Shown: positions 1 through 5,552 of the stretch, one piece after another | Numbering within the stretch: the stretch's first letter is position 1 | Layout of the letters: each line of letters starts with the position of its first letter | Notes under the pieces: generated by a model | Told to the model about the DNA's origin: nothing | Databases searched by the model: none | What the model saw: the letters and a program-made list of their open reading frames with translations, nothing else | Position numbers and translations under genes: made by a program | Assembly: GCA_027492445.1 (NCBI GenBank) | Contig: JAPUES010000171.1 | Location: 1-10,091, forward strand | From: Sporomusaceae bacterium | Lineage (GTDB): Bacteria; Bacillota; Negativicutes; DSM-13327 | Length of the DNA: 10,091 bases | Direction: 5' to 3'

Positions 1-185
1 CCTATTTGGCAAACATTCCAATTTATCCAAGTGGCTTACATTGCTTCACCATGGGTTCAAAAAAATATGACCCAATGGCAGTGGATACGGATAAGCTACC
101 AGTCTTAACGACTCGTTATCATAATAAAGATATTCAAAAGAGTTGTTTTGTCTTACCAAACTTTGTGCAAAACTTATTGAAATAA
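1..185 (+). CDS. speE: Spermidine synthase (polyamine aminopropyltransferase), C-terminal fragment
   Basis: About 60 C-terminal codons are visible, read from base 3 and ending at TAA 183-185; the start lies left of the window. The reading contains YPSGLHCFTMGSKKYDP followed by a tail with CFVLPNFVQNLLK. Both match my memory of the C-terminus of bacterial SpeE, where IPxYPSGxWxFxxGSKKYDP and a final FVLPxFV segment are conserved. The family transfers an aminopropyl group from decarboxylated S-adenosylmethionine to putrescine, giving spermidine and methylthioadenosine in the cytoplasm. The catalytic and cofactor-binding part is outside the window, so activity cannot be judged here. The gene is followed after 11 bases by a strong hairpin terminator, so it is the last gene of its transcript. 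Identification rests on this short but characteristic tail. Confidence 0.85.
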   Translation, partial: YLANIPIYPSGLHCFTMGSKKYDPMAVDTDKLPVLTTRYHNKDIQKSCFVLPNFVQNLLK

Positions 186-196
186 GTAAGATATAT

Positions 197-237
197 AAAG
201 AAGTGATCAACGTTAAATGTTGATCACTTCTTTTTTT
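197..237 (+). terminator. Rho-independent terminator, probably bidirectional
   Basis: A 15-bp perfect stem (AAAGAAGTGATCAAC at 197-211 against GTTGATCACTTCTTT at 219-233) with a 7-base loop runs into a T tract at 231-237. It lies between two convergent genes, speE on the plus strand and the aminopeptidase gene on the minus strand. Read on the minus strand, the same stem is preceded by A residues and followed by a TTTATATAT stretch, so it could stop both transcripts. The forward direction is clearly the stronger one. Confidence 0.9.
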
Positions 238-265
238 GCGGAATCAAGAAAGGGTTATAATGAGG

Positions 266-1378
266 TTATAATAAATTTTCAGGATTTAGTCCGGCTAGCT
301 CAGGAATAACAAAACGCCCATCTTTGCGAATCAGTACATCATCAAACCAAATTTCGCCGCCGCCATACTCTGGAGTTTGAATACAGACTAAATCCCAGTG
401 TATAGCTGATTTGTTGCCATTGCAGGCATGGTCATAGGCATTGCCAGGTGTGAGATGAAAACTACCTTTGATTTTTTCATCAAATAATGTGTCTTTCATA
501 GGGGTGCTGATATGGGGATTGAGACCAATGGCAAATTCGCCAATATAGCGGGCTCCTTCATCCGTATCAAGGATTTTATTGATTTTTTCCGTATGGTTTG
601 CAGTAGCCTTTATAATTTTCCCCTCAGCAAATTCCAAACGGATATTTTCGTAGGTAGTACCTTGGTATACTGCGGGCGTATTATAGGTTAAGTGCCCATT
701 AATAGATGTCTTTACAGGTGCAGTATATACTTCACCATCGGGTATATTGCGCAGACCAGAACACTTGATAGCAGGGATGTCTTTAATCGAGAAGGATAAA
801 TCGGTGCCAGGTCCTATGATTTTTACTGTATCTGTTTTTTCCATTAAGGTAACCAAGGGGCTCATGGCACGATCCATTTTAGCATAATCAAGGTTGCAGA
901 CAGCAAAATAAAAGTTCTCAAAATCTTCCGTACTCATATTAGCAAGCTGCGCCATGGAATGATTAGGATAGCGCATCACGCACCACTTGGTTTTGGCTAC
1001 GCGCAAATCCGTATGTACTGGCTTTTGCCAATATTGTTGAAAAAGCTGCAGTTGCTCCGTAGGAACGGCAGACAGTTCACTAATGTTTTCGCTGGCCCGA
1101 ATACCGATATAGGCATTCATTTTGCTCATGCGCTCGGCTTCCCATGTCGCAATATCCTTTAATTGATCAATGGTAGCATTCTGTAACAAAACTCGTTGGA
1201 GTTGATTGTTTTTAAGAGTTAAAAAGGGTATACCCCCTGCCTTATAAGCTTCTGCCACGAGGGCTTTTGCTAAGGGTAGGGCATCGTCAAACATTTCAAT
1301 AAGAATTTTTTCACCTTTTTGTAAATGAGTAGAATAGGTAATAAGATTTTTGGCAAGTAGTTCGATTCGTGGATCCAA
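266..1378 (-). CDS. M29-family metallo-aminopeptidase (AmpS/PepS/AmpT type)
   Basis: A 370-residue cytoplasmic protein with the layout of peptidase family M29, which removes N-terminal amino acids from peptides using a two-metal centre. Residues that line up with the metal ligands known from Thermus AmpT are E216 (in IPDGEVYTAP), E281 (in IGEFAIGLN), H308 (in SFHLTPG), H327 and D329 (both in SAIHWDL). Y315, seven residues after H308, is the likely catalytic tyrosine. There is no signal peptide. At 370 residues it is somewhat shorter than the roughly 400-410 typical of the family. The start is TTG at 1378-1376, with AGGAGGTG at 1393-1386 placed 7 bases upstream; no ATG fits better. The gene is divergent from the tRNA operon and convergent with speE, so it is probably monocistronic. 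A TATAAT hexamer lies at 1421-1416 on this strand, but I could not pair it with a convincing -35. Substrate range cannot be predicted. Confidence 0.9.
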   Translation of the reverse strand: MDPRIELLAKNLITYSTHLQKGEKILIEMFDDALPLAKALVAEAYKAGGIPFLTLKNNQLQRVLLQNATIDQLKDIATWEAERMSKMNAYIGIRASENISELSAVPTEQLQLFQQYWQKPVHTDLRVAKTKWCVMRYPNHSMAQLANMSTEDFENFYFAVCNLDYAKMDRAMSPLVTLMEKTDTVKIIGPGTDLSFSIKDIPAIKCSGLRNIPDGEVYTAPVKTSINGHLTYNTPAVYQGTTYENIRLEFAEGKIIKATANHTEKINKILDTDEGARYIGEFAIGLNPHISTPMKDTLFDEKIKGSFHLTPGNAYDHACNGNKSAIHWDLVCIQTPEYGGGEIWFDDVLIRKDGRFVIPELAGLNPENLL

Positions 1379-1475
1379 TGAAGAGCACCTCCTGTATAAT
1401 GCTAGAATAAGTTCTATTATATAGTATTATGTGCAAATAAAAAATAAAAAATGTGCTAAAATATAAGTAGTTCTA

Positions 1476-1504
1476 TTGCATTTAATATTAGGATGATATA
1501 TAAT
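1476..1504 (+). promoter_or_regulatory. Sigma-A type promoter of the tRNA operon
   Basis: TTGCAT (1476-1481) and TATAAT (1499-1504) are separated by exactly 17 bases. The -10 box is perfect and the -35 box matches TTGACA at 4 of 6 positions. Transcription would start near 1511, about 9 bases before the first tRNA. Confidence 0.82.
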
Positions 1505-1519
1505 AGCACATGTGACTAT

Positions 1520-1595
1520 TCCTCGATAGCTCAGCTGGTAGAGCAATCGGCTGTTAACCGATCGGTCGTAGGTTCGAGTCCTACTCGAGGAGCCA
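1520..1595 (+). tRNA. tRNA-Asn (anticodon GTT)
   Basis: A complete 76-base cloverleaf. The acceptor stem is TCCTCGA pairing with TCGAGGA, the anticodon stem-loop is ATCGG-CTGTTAA-CCGAT with anticodon GTT, and the T arm contains GGTTCGAGTCC. The discriminator base is G, and the CCA end is encoded at 1593-1595. It is the first gene of a three-tRNA operon and lies 4 bases before tRNA-Glu. Confidence 0.97.
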
Positions 1596-1599
1596 TTAG

Positions 1600-1674
1600 G
1601 GCCCGTTGGTCAAGAGGTCAAGACACCGCCCTTTCACGGCAGTATCGGGGGTTCGATTCCCCCACGGGTCACCA
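1600..1674 (+). tRNA. tRNA-Glu (anticodon TTC)
   Basis: A complete 75-base cloverleaf. The acceptor stem is GGCCCGT pairing with ACGGGTC, with one G-U pair. The anticodon loop is CTTTCAC with anticodon TTC, and the T arm contains GGTTCGATTCC. The discriminator is A, and CCA is encoded at 1672-1674. It reads GAA and GAG codons. The spacers to the flanking tRNAs are only 4 bases each, so all three are presumably processed from one precursor. Confidence 0.97.
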
Positions 1675-1678
1675 TTCC

Positions 1679-1754
<76 letters not shown>

Positions 1755-1765
1755 TATTAAATAGT

Positions 1766-1802
1766 AATGAGTATTAGAATGAAGTTTCTAATACTCATTT
1801 TT
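1766..1802 (+). terminator. Terminator of the tRNA operon
   Basis: A 14-bp perfect stem, AATGAGTATTAGAA (1766-1779) with TTCTAATACTCATT (1786-1799), a 6-base loop and a T-rich end at 1797-1802. The stem is AT-rich but long. It separates the tRNA operon from the niaR region. Confidence 0.85.
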
Positions 1803-1897
1803 AGTTTGTATAATTTGATGTACATTGTAGAAAAAGTGACGCTGTTTAACATTTATGGACAGAAAAAAAGGAATATGAGGATATTTTAGCGTATGTA

Positions 1898-1969
1898 ATG
1901 CTAAAAGGTACAGGAACGTGCATTGTAACTGTGGTAACTATTATCGCAGTAGTTTATGGGGGGATATAG
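1898..1969 (+). CDS. Candidate 23-residue hydrophobic micro-protein upstream of niaR
   Basis: An ATG at 1898 opens a 23-codon frame ending in TAG at 1967-1969. After a start of MLKGTGTC it is almost entirely V, I, T, A and Y, ending VVYGGI, which could form one membrane span. The frame stays open upstream to 1850, but I see no other usable start there. No good Shine-Dalgarno precedes the ATG; the nearest purine-rich stretch is GAGGA about 15 bases away. The stop codon abuts the ATG of the next short frame at 1970. I do not recognise it. It may be a chance reading, a leader peptide or a gene remnant. Confidence 0.2.
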   Translation: MLKGTGTCIVTVVTIIAVVYGGI

Positions 1970-2005
1970 ATGAGAGCAGATTTTATTGAAGTGAGAATAA
2001 ATTGA
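1970..2005 (+). CDS. Candidate 11-codon leader ORF overlapping the niaR start
   Basis: This frame reads MRADFIEVRIN and stops at TGA 2003-2005, sharing base 2005 with the ATG of niaR (TGATG). A run of six G (1958-1963) lies 6 bases before its ATG, which makes it better placed for ribosome binding than niaR itself, whose only upstream candidate is the weak GAAGTGAG at 1988-1995. The TGATG arrangement is typical of translational coupling, so ribosomes ending here could reinitiate at niaR. It is too short to have recognisable homology, and the evidence is purely the arrangement. Confidence 0.3.
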   Translation: MRADFIEVRIN

Positions 2006-2520
2006 TGGATGCAAAAGAACGAAGAATACGATTGCTAGAAAAATTAGAACAGGCTAAGGGCCCTTTAACAGGTACATACCTTGCCAAGGAACTTAAGGTA
2101 AGCAGGCAGGTCATTGTTGGTGATTTTGCTATTCTAAGGGCTGCTGGCACAGCTATATATGCGACTCCTCAAGGATATCTATTGCCCAAAGAAGACAGTC
2201 CTAAAACCATGAGAGTAACGATTGCTTGCAAACATGGGAGAGAAAATTTGGAAGAAGAACTGGCTATTATTATTGATAATGGTGGCAAAGTCTTAGATGT
2301 AGTAGTAGAGCATCCTTTATATGGTGAGTTAACAGCCAACTTAATGTTAGCCTCTCGCCGAGATTTAGCAGAGTTTTTGCACAAAGTTGATGCCTGCAAA
2401 GCTGAGCAGTTGGCAAGTATTACTGGGGGCGTTCACTTGCACACGGTAGAAGTTAGGGATGAAGCCATGTTGGCAAGAATTGAAAAAGAATTAAAAATAA
2501 AGGGAATTTTGATGAAATAG
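2005..2520 (+). CDS. niaR: NiaR (YrxA) niacin-responsive transcriptional repressor of NAD synthesis
   Basis: A 171-residue DNA-binding repressor. Residues about 5-60 form an HTH_11-type winged helix (LTGTYLAKELKVSRQVIVGDF, with the recognition helix around SRQVIVGD). Residues about 70-170 are the 3H domain, named for its three conserved histidines. Its landmarks are CKHGRENLEEE, VVEHPLYGEL and GGVHLHTVE; the first histidine, a glutamate of the EEE run and the two histidines of HLH correspond to the metal site described for the Thermotoga homologue. The family senses niacin and represses de novo NAD synthesis and salvage genes. This fits the nadB-nadC operon 5 kb downstream with a candidate site at its promoter. 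The start could be TTG 2002 or ATG 2005; I prefer the ATG. An in-frame stop at 1987-1989 rules out anything longer. A terminator follows directly, so niaR ends its transcript. Confidence 0.93.
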   Translation: MDAKERRIRLLEKLEQAKGPLTGTYLAKELKVSRQVIVGDFAILRAAGTAIYATPQGYLLPKEDSPKTMRVTIACKHGRENLEEELAIIIDNGGKVLDVVVEHPLYGELTANLMLASRRDLAEFLHKVDACKAEQLASITGGVHLHTVEVRDEAMLARIEKELKIKGILMK

Positions 2521-2521
2521 A

Positions 2522-2632
2522 TTGAGAGTTAGCACAGAGGTGCTAGCTCTTTTTTTGGTAGCAACTCTTTTTGCTTTTGCCGTCTTAGATTCATACTTAT
2601 TGGCCAGCTTAATGGTAAATATTACAGTTTAA
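2522..2632 (+). CDS. Candidate 36-residue hydrophobic ORF running through the niaR terminator
   Basis: A TTG at 2522, immediately after the niaR stop, opens a 36-codon frame ending at TAA 2630-2632. It starts MRVSTEVLALFLVATL and continues with an alternating aliphatic and aromatic stretch containing a single Asp, as in a membrane span. A GTG at 2540 would give a 30-residue version. There is no convincing ribosome binding site for either start, and the frame passes through the terminator stem and T run, whose TTT codons themselves give Phe and Leu. I do not recognise it. Chance, a small membrane protein, or the remnant of a transporter gene are all possible, with chance the most likely. Confidence 0.12.
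   Translation: MRVSTEVLALFLVATLFAFAVLDSYLLASLMVNITV
2525..2556 (+). terminator. Terminator of niaR
   Basis: AGAGTTAGCAC (2525-2535) pairs over 11 bp, with one G-U, with GTGCTAGCTCT (2540-2550). The loop is 4 bases, and a run of T follows at 2550-2556. It starts 5 bases after the niaR stop codon. Confidence 0.9.
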
Positions 2633-2645
2633 AACAGGGAAGGGA

Positions 2646-2673
2646 TTTACCCCTAAATGTTGAAATATATAGT
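2646..2673 (+). promoter_or_regulatory. Candidate promoter of the lactate permease gene
   Basis: TTTACC (2646-2651) and TATAGT (2668-2673) are 16 bases apart, matching the consensus at 4 and 5 of 6 positions. The predicted start, near 2680, falls inside the palindrome at 2670-2686. The leader to the permease start would be about 125 bases. An alternative -35, TTGAAA at 2660-2665, has only a weak -10 partner downstream. Confidence 0.5.
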
Positions 2674-2686
2674 GGTCAGACCACTA
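2670..2686 (+). promoter_or_regulatory. Perfect 17-bp palindrome, candidate operator for the GntR/FCD regulator
   Basis: TAGTGGTCAGACCACTA is a perfect inverted repeat around a central A. Its core TGGTCAGACCA fits the TnGTnnnACnA pattern known for the FadR subfamily (E. coli FadR, LldR and PdhR sites have GGT-NNN-ACC cores). It overlaps the predicted -10 box and transcription start of the lactate permease gene, where a bound repressor would block initiation. The natural binder is the GntR/FCD protein encoded at 4613-5395. Binding itself is inferred. Confidence 0.8.
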
Positions 2687-2805
2687 GTCCAAAGGTGGAT
2701 GAAAATTAAATTACTCAACTAGGGGGTGAGTAAATACCAGCGGAATTTGGAAGAAATCGTGGCTGCCTTCACTTAGAGAATTAGAGAGAAAGAGGTGTTC
2801 ACAAT

Positions 2806-4434
2806 ATGGTATGGACTCAAATTTATAATCCGATGAATAATTTGGCCCTTTCGGCCCTTTTAGCATCCATTCCAATCATTATCATTTTTTATTTGTTAGC
2901 GATTCGACGTACTCCGGGGCAAATTGCAGGAGCTATTGCTGTAGGTTCCGCAGTATTGGTAGCGATTTTTGCTTATAATATGCCTGTTGATCTTGCGTTA
3001 AAAGCTACAGGGATGGGTGCCTTATACGGAATATTCCCTATCTTCTGGATTGTAATTACAGCTATCTTTATTTACAATATGACGGTAGAAACTGGACAAT
3101 TTGAAATTGTTAAAGATTCAATTGCTACAATTACGGATGATCGACGTTTACAAGCGCTGTTGATTGCTTTTGGTTTTGGTGCTTTCTTAGAAGGCGCTGC
3201 AGGGTTTGGTACTCCTGTTGCCATTTCAGCAGGTATGCTTGTCGGACTTGGATTTAATCCTTTATATGCAGCGGGCTTATGCTTGATTGCAAATACGGCA
3301 CCAGTAGCCTTTGGTGGTATTGGTATTCCTATTATTGTTGCTGGACAGGTTACTGGTCTTGATACTATGAAAATCAGTCAAATGGTAGGTCGACAATTAC
3401 CATTTTTATCAGTAATCATTCCTATTTGGTTAGTGATGCTAATGTCTGGCTGGAAGGCTACGAAAGAAGTTATGCCTGCTTGTTTGGTAGCTGGTATTTC
3501 CTTCGCTTTCGTACAATATTTGTCTTCTAACTTTATTGGTCCTGAGTTGCCGGATATTTTATCTTCACTAGCATGTATTGTTTCCTTAACAGTGTTTTTA
3601 AGATATTGGAAACCAGCAAAAATTTGGCGGTTTGCCAATGAACCAGCGCCGACTCTTAAAGCCAATCGAGCGGCTTTAACCTTTGGCAAGGTTGTAAAAG
3701 CATGGTCTCCTTTCATCATCTTGACGGTGATGGTTATTTTATGGGGACTGAAACCCGTAGTATCTGTTCTTGATGCAGCGACTATTAAATGGGTTGTACC
3801 AGGTTTAGATAAAATGATTCTGCAGGTTGCACCGATTGCTAAAATACCCACTGCCTTTGCTGCTGTTTATAAAATTAACTGGTTAAGCGCTGCAGGAACA
3901 GCTTTATTTATTGCTAGTATCATTACAGCAGCAGTGCTTGGGGTTGGTCCAAGCAGATTTGTCGCTATCTTTGTGAAAACCTTTAAACAATTAAAAAAAC
4001 CTCTTATTACCATTCCGTGTGTCCTAGGGTTAGCTTATATTATGAATTTTTCAGGTATGAGTGCAACTCTTGGCCTATTCTTAGCAGGAACAGGGTCCTT
4101 ATTCCCTTTCTTCTCCCCATTTTTAGGCTGGCTTGGTGTGTTTTTAACAGGTTCCGATACTTCAGCCAATGCTTTATTTGGCAATTTGCAATCGGTTACC
4201 GGCCAACAAATTGGTGTGGACCCTATTTTAACGGTAGCTGCTAACTCTTCAGGTGGTGTTTGTGGTAAGATGATTTCCCCTCAAAGCATTGCTGTTGCTA
4301 CCGCAGCTTCAGGATTAGTTGGTAAAGAAGGAGATTTATTCAACTTTACTGTAAAACATTCACTTATTCTTGCCGTTATTGTCGGGATTATGACGTATGC
4401 ACAAGCCTATTACTTGACTTGGATGATTCCATAG
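2806..4434 (+). CDS. L-lactate permease (LldP/LutP family)
   Basis: A 542-residue inner-membrane transporter of the lactate permease family (TC 2.A.14), close to the usual length of about 550. It is hydrophobic throughout, with around a dozen membrane spans. Family landmarks are GFGAFLEGAAGFGTPVAIS near residues 123-141, NTAPVAFGGIGIP near 164-176, and the C-terminal block FLTGSDTSANALFGNLQ followed by AANSSGGVCGKMISPQSIA. These proteins import lactate, and some also glycolate, with protons. The start ATG has GAGGTG at 2792-2797, 8 bases upstream. The gene is flanked by its own promoter-operator and a terminator, so it is monocistronic. It lies next to a GntR/FCD regulator and a CstA-family transporter, which suggests regulated uptake of lactate and related acids. 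Lactate dehydrogenase genes are not in the window, so the direction of net flux is not shown. Confidence 0.93.
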   Translation: MVWTQIYNPMNNLALSALLASIPIIIIFYLLAIRRTPGQIAGAIAVGSAVLVAIFAYNMPVDLALKATGMGALYGIFPIFWIVITAIFIYNMTVETGQFEIVKDSIATITDDRRLQALLIAFGFGAFLEGAAGFGTPVAISAGMLVGLGFNPLYAAGLCLIANTAPVAFGGIGIPIIVAGQVTGLDTMKISQMVGRQLPFLSVIIPIWLVMLMSGWKATKEVMPACLVAGISFAFVQYLSSNFIGPELPDILSSLACIVSLTVFLRYWKPAKIWRFANEPAPTLKANRAALTFGKVVKAWSPFIILTVMVILWGLKPVVSVLDAATIKWVVPGLDKMILQVAPIAKIPTAFAAVYKINWLSAAGTALFIASIITAAVLGVGPSRFVAIFVKTFKQLKKPLITIPCVLGLAYIMNFSGMSATLGLFLAGTGSLFPFFSPFLGWLGVFLTGSDTSANALFGNLQSVTGQQIGVDPILTVAANSSGGVCGKMISPQSIAVATAASGLVGKEGDLFNFTVKHSLILAVIVGIMTYAQAYYLTWMIP

Positions 4435-4456
4435 ATAACCGCAGACATAGTAGCAG

Positions 4457-4493
4457 AAAACAGGGGGAGAGATTATCTCCACCCCTGTTTTTT
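4457..4493 (+). terminator. Terminator of the lactate permease gene
   Basis: AAAACAGGGG (4457-4466) pairs over 10 bp with CCCCTGTTTT (4482-4491), with a further GAGA/TCTC inner helix after a 2-base bulge. The T run is 4488-4493. The GC-rich base and T tail make this a strong terminator. Confidence 0.92.
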
Positions 4494-4602
4494 CTTATAG
4501 TTGTTTCAAGCTGAGAATTCTTAAACCCTAAATATAGACGGCTTGTAAACAATGGTGTATCATAGAAAACAGTTAATAAGGTTGTGATAAGTGCTGTCAG
4601 AT

Positions 4603-4607
4603 GGAGG
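4603..4607 (+). promoter_or_regulatory. Ribosome binding site that fixes the GntR start
   Basis: GGAGG lies 5 bases before ATG 4613. An in-frame ATG at 4601 overlaps this site and has no ribosome binding site of its own, so the extra four codons MEET are unlikely to be translated. Confidence 0.85.
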
Positions 4608-4612
4608 AAACC

Positions 4613-5395
4613 ATGTTTAAACAGGTCAAAACGAAGAAAATTTACGAAGAAGTAATCGAGCAGATTAAAAAACTGATTATAGATGGCAAGTTGCAGCCAG
4701 GTGATAAACTTTTGTCTGAACGGGAATTGGCAGAGAAGCTAGGTGTTAGTAGGGCTTCCGTGCGAGAAGCTTTTAGTGCTTTAGAAATAATGGGTATCAT
4801 AACCATTCGTGCTGGTGAGGGTAGTTTTGTCCGCCAGATATCCTACGAAGGGATGTTAGAACCTCTTTCCTTTTTACTGCAGGTAGATATTGATAATGTA
4901 ATGCAATTATTAGAAGTAAGGAAAATTTTAGAAGTGGAAATTGCTACTCTGGCAGCTGTGCGAGCTACCGCAGAGGATATTGAAGAGATACGCAGTGCCT
5001 TACATAGGATGGTCGAGGAGGTAAATGCTGGCGAGGTTGGTGATGTGGCTGATGCTCAGTTTCATTTTGCGGTAGTGAAGGCGGCTCATAATCCCATACT
5101 TGTTACATTGATTCATACTATTTCTGATTTGCTGGCGAATACCCTTCGTTTTTCTCGCCAAAAAATATTTTTGACAGGAAATATATCCAATCAGCTTTAT
5201 GACTCTCATTGTTCTATTTTTCAAGCCATTACTGACAAGGACTCAAAACGGGCTGGTAATTTAATGTATAAACATTTAACAATGGTGGAGAAACTCATGC
5301 TGGAGTTAAAGCAGGAGGGGGTTACCCAATTAACAAAATTTCAAGAAACTACCTCACCAAATGAGATTAAAATAGATTGTGGCTTTCCCTCGTAA
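4613..5395 (+). CDS. GntR-family transcriptional regulator, FadR/FCD subfamily (LldR/LutR-like)
   Basis: A 260-residue regulator. Residues about 5-75 are the GntR winged helix: IYEEVIEQIKKLIIDGKLQPG, then LLSERELAEKLGVSRASVREA as the helix-turn-helix, then a wing ending RAGEGSFV. Residues about 95-230 are the all-helical FCD ligand domain, with the metal-site pattern D147-xxx-H151, H199 and H221, and the conserved R103. FCD proteins bind small organic acids such as lactate, pyruvate or glycolate and release DNA. The position between a lactate permease gene and a CstA transporter gene, and the FadR-type palindrome in front of the permease gene, make it a likely lactate-responsive regulator of these transporters. 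The ligand is inferred. A weak promoter (TAGACG, 17 bases, TATCAT at 4535-4563) is possible. No copy of the GGT-NNN-ACC palindrome is visible before its own gene, so autoregulation by that site is not supported. Confidence 0.9.
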   Translation: MFKQVKTKKIYEEVIEQIKKLIIDGKLQPGDKLLSERELAEKLGVSRASVREAFSALEIMGIITIRAGEGSFVRQISYEGMLEPLSFLLQVDIDNVMQLLEVRKILEVEIATLAAVRATAEDIEEIRSALHRMVEEVNAGEVGDVADAQFHFAVVKAAHNPILVTLIHTISDLLANTLRFSRQKIFLTGNISNQLYDSHCSIFQAITDKDSKRAGNLMYKHLTMVEKLMLELKQEGVTQLTKFQETTSPNEIKIDCGFPS

Positions 5396-5416
5396 CAGCG
5401 TTGGAAAGCTTTTTTA
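5381..5416 (+). terminator. Terminator overlapping the end of the GntR gene
   Basis: GGCTTTCC (5381-5388) pairs with GGAAAGCT (5403-5410; 7 Watson-Crick pairs plus one G-U) and is followed by T5410-5416. The left arm lies inside the last codons of the regulator gene, and the stop codon TAA 5393-5395 sits in the 14-base loop. Confidence 0.75.
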
Positions 5417-5444
5417 TTTACTTGTATTCTAGGTATTCTCCGCG

Positions 5445-5473
5445 TTGACAGACAGAAATAACATTGTTACAAT
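5445..5473 (+). promoter_or_regulatory. Strong sigma-A promoter of the CstA-family gene
   Basis: A perfect TTGACA (5445-5450) and TACAAT (5468-5473; 5 of 6) are exactly 17 bases apart. The predicted start is near 5480, leaving a leader of about 70 bases. The -10 box forms the right half of an 11-bp perfect palindrome, ATTGT-T-ACAAT (5463-5473), which could be a regulator site. It lacks the 3-base spacing expected of a FadR-type operator. Confidence 0.85.
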
Positions 5474-5552
5474 AGGATAGGACTATATTTCCACTATTCG
5501 AAACATAAATGTCTCTGTGGAAAATACTTATAAAAAAAAGGAGAGGAATGGA

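Noticed and set aside
253..272. Direct repeat of GGTTATAAT (253-261 and 264-272) after the aminopeptidase gene
   Set aside because: Two 9-base AT-rich copies are within chance expectation. No target-site or element structure surrounds them.
959..1162. 67-codon plus-strand frame inside the aminopeptidase gene
   Set aside because: It lies opposite a gene with intact M29 metal ligands and is not supported by any start signal or recognisable motif.
2726..2776. GTG-started 16-residue frame (MSKYQRNLEEIVAAFT) in the lactate permease leader
   Set aside because: The G run that could serve as a ribosome binding site directly abuts the GTG, leaving no workable spacing, and nothing else supports translation.
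3378..3851. 157-codon minus-strand frame inside the lactate permease gene
   Set aside because: It is antisense to conserved permease sequence, with no promoter or ribosome binding site and no recognisable domain.
5517..5552. GTG 5517 as the start of the CstA-family protein
   Set aside because: It lacks a ribosome binding site. The extension consists of polar and lysine-rich codons that are the AAAAGGAGAGG site itself read as protein.
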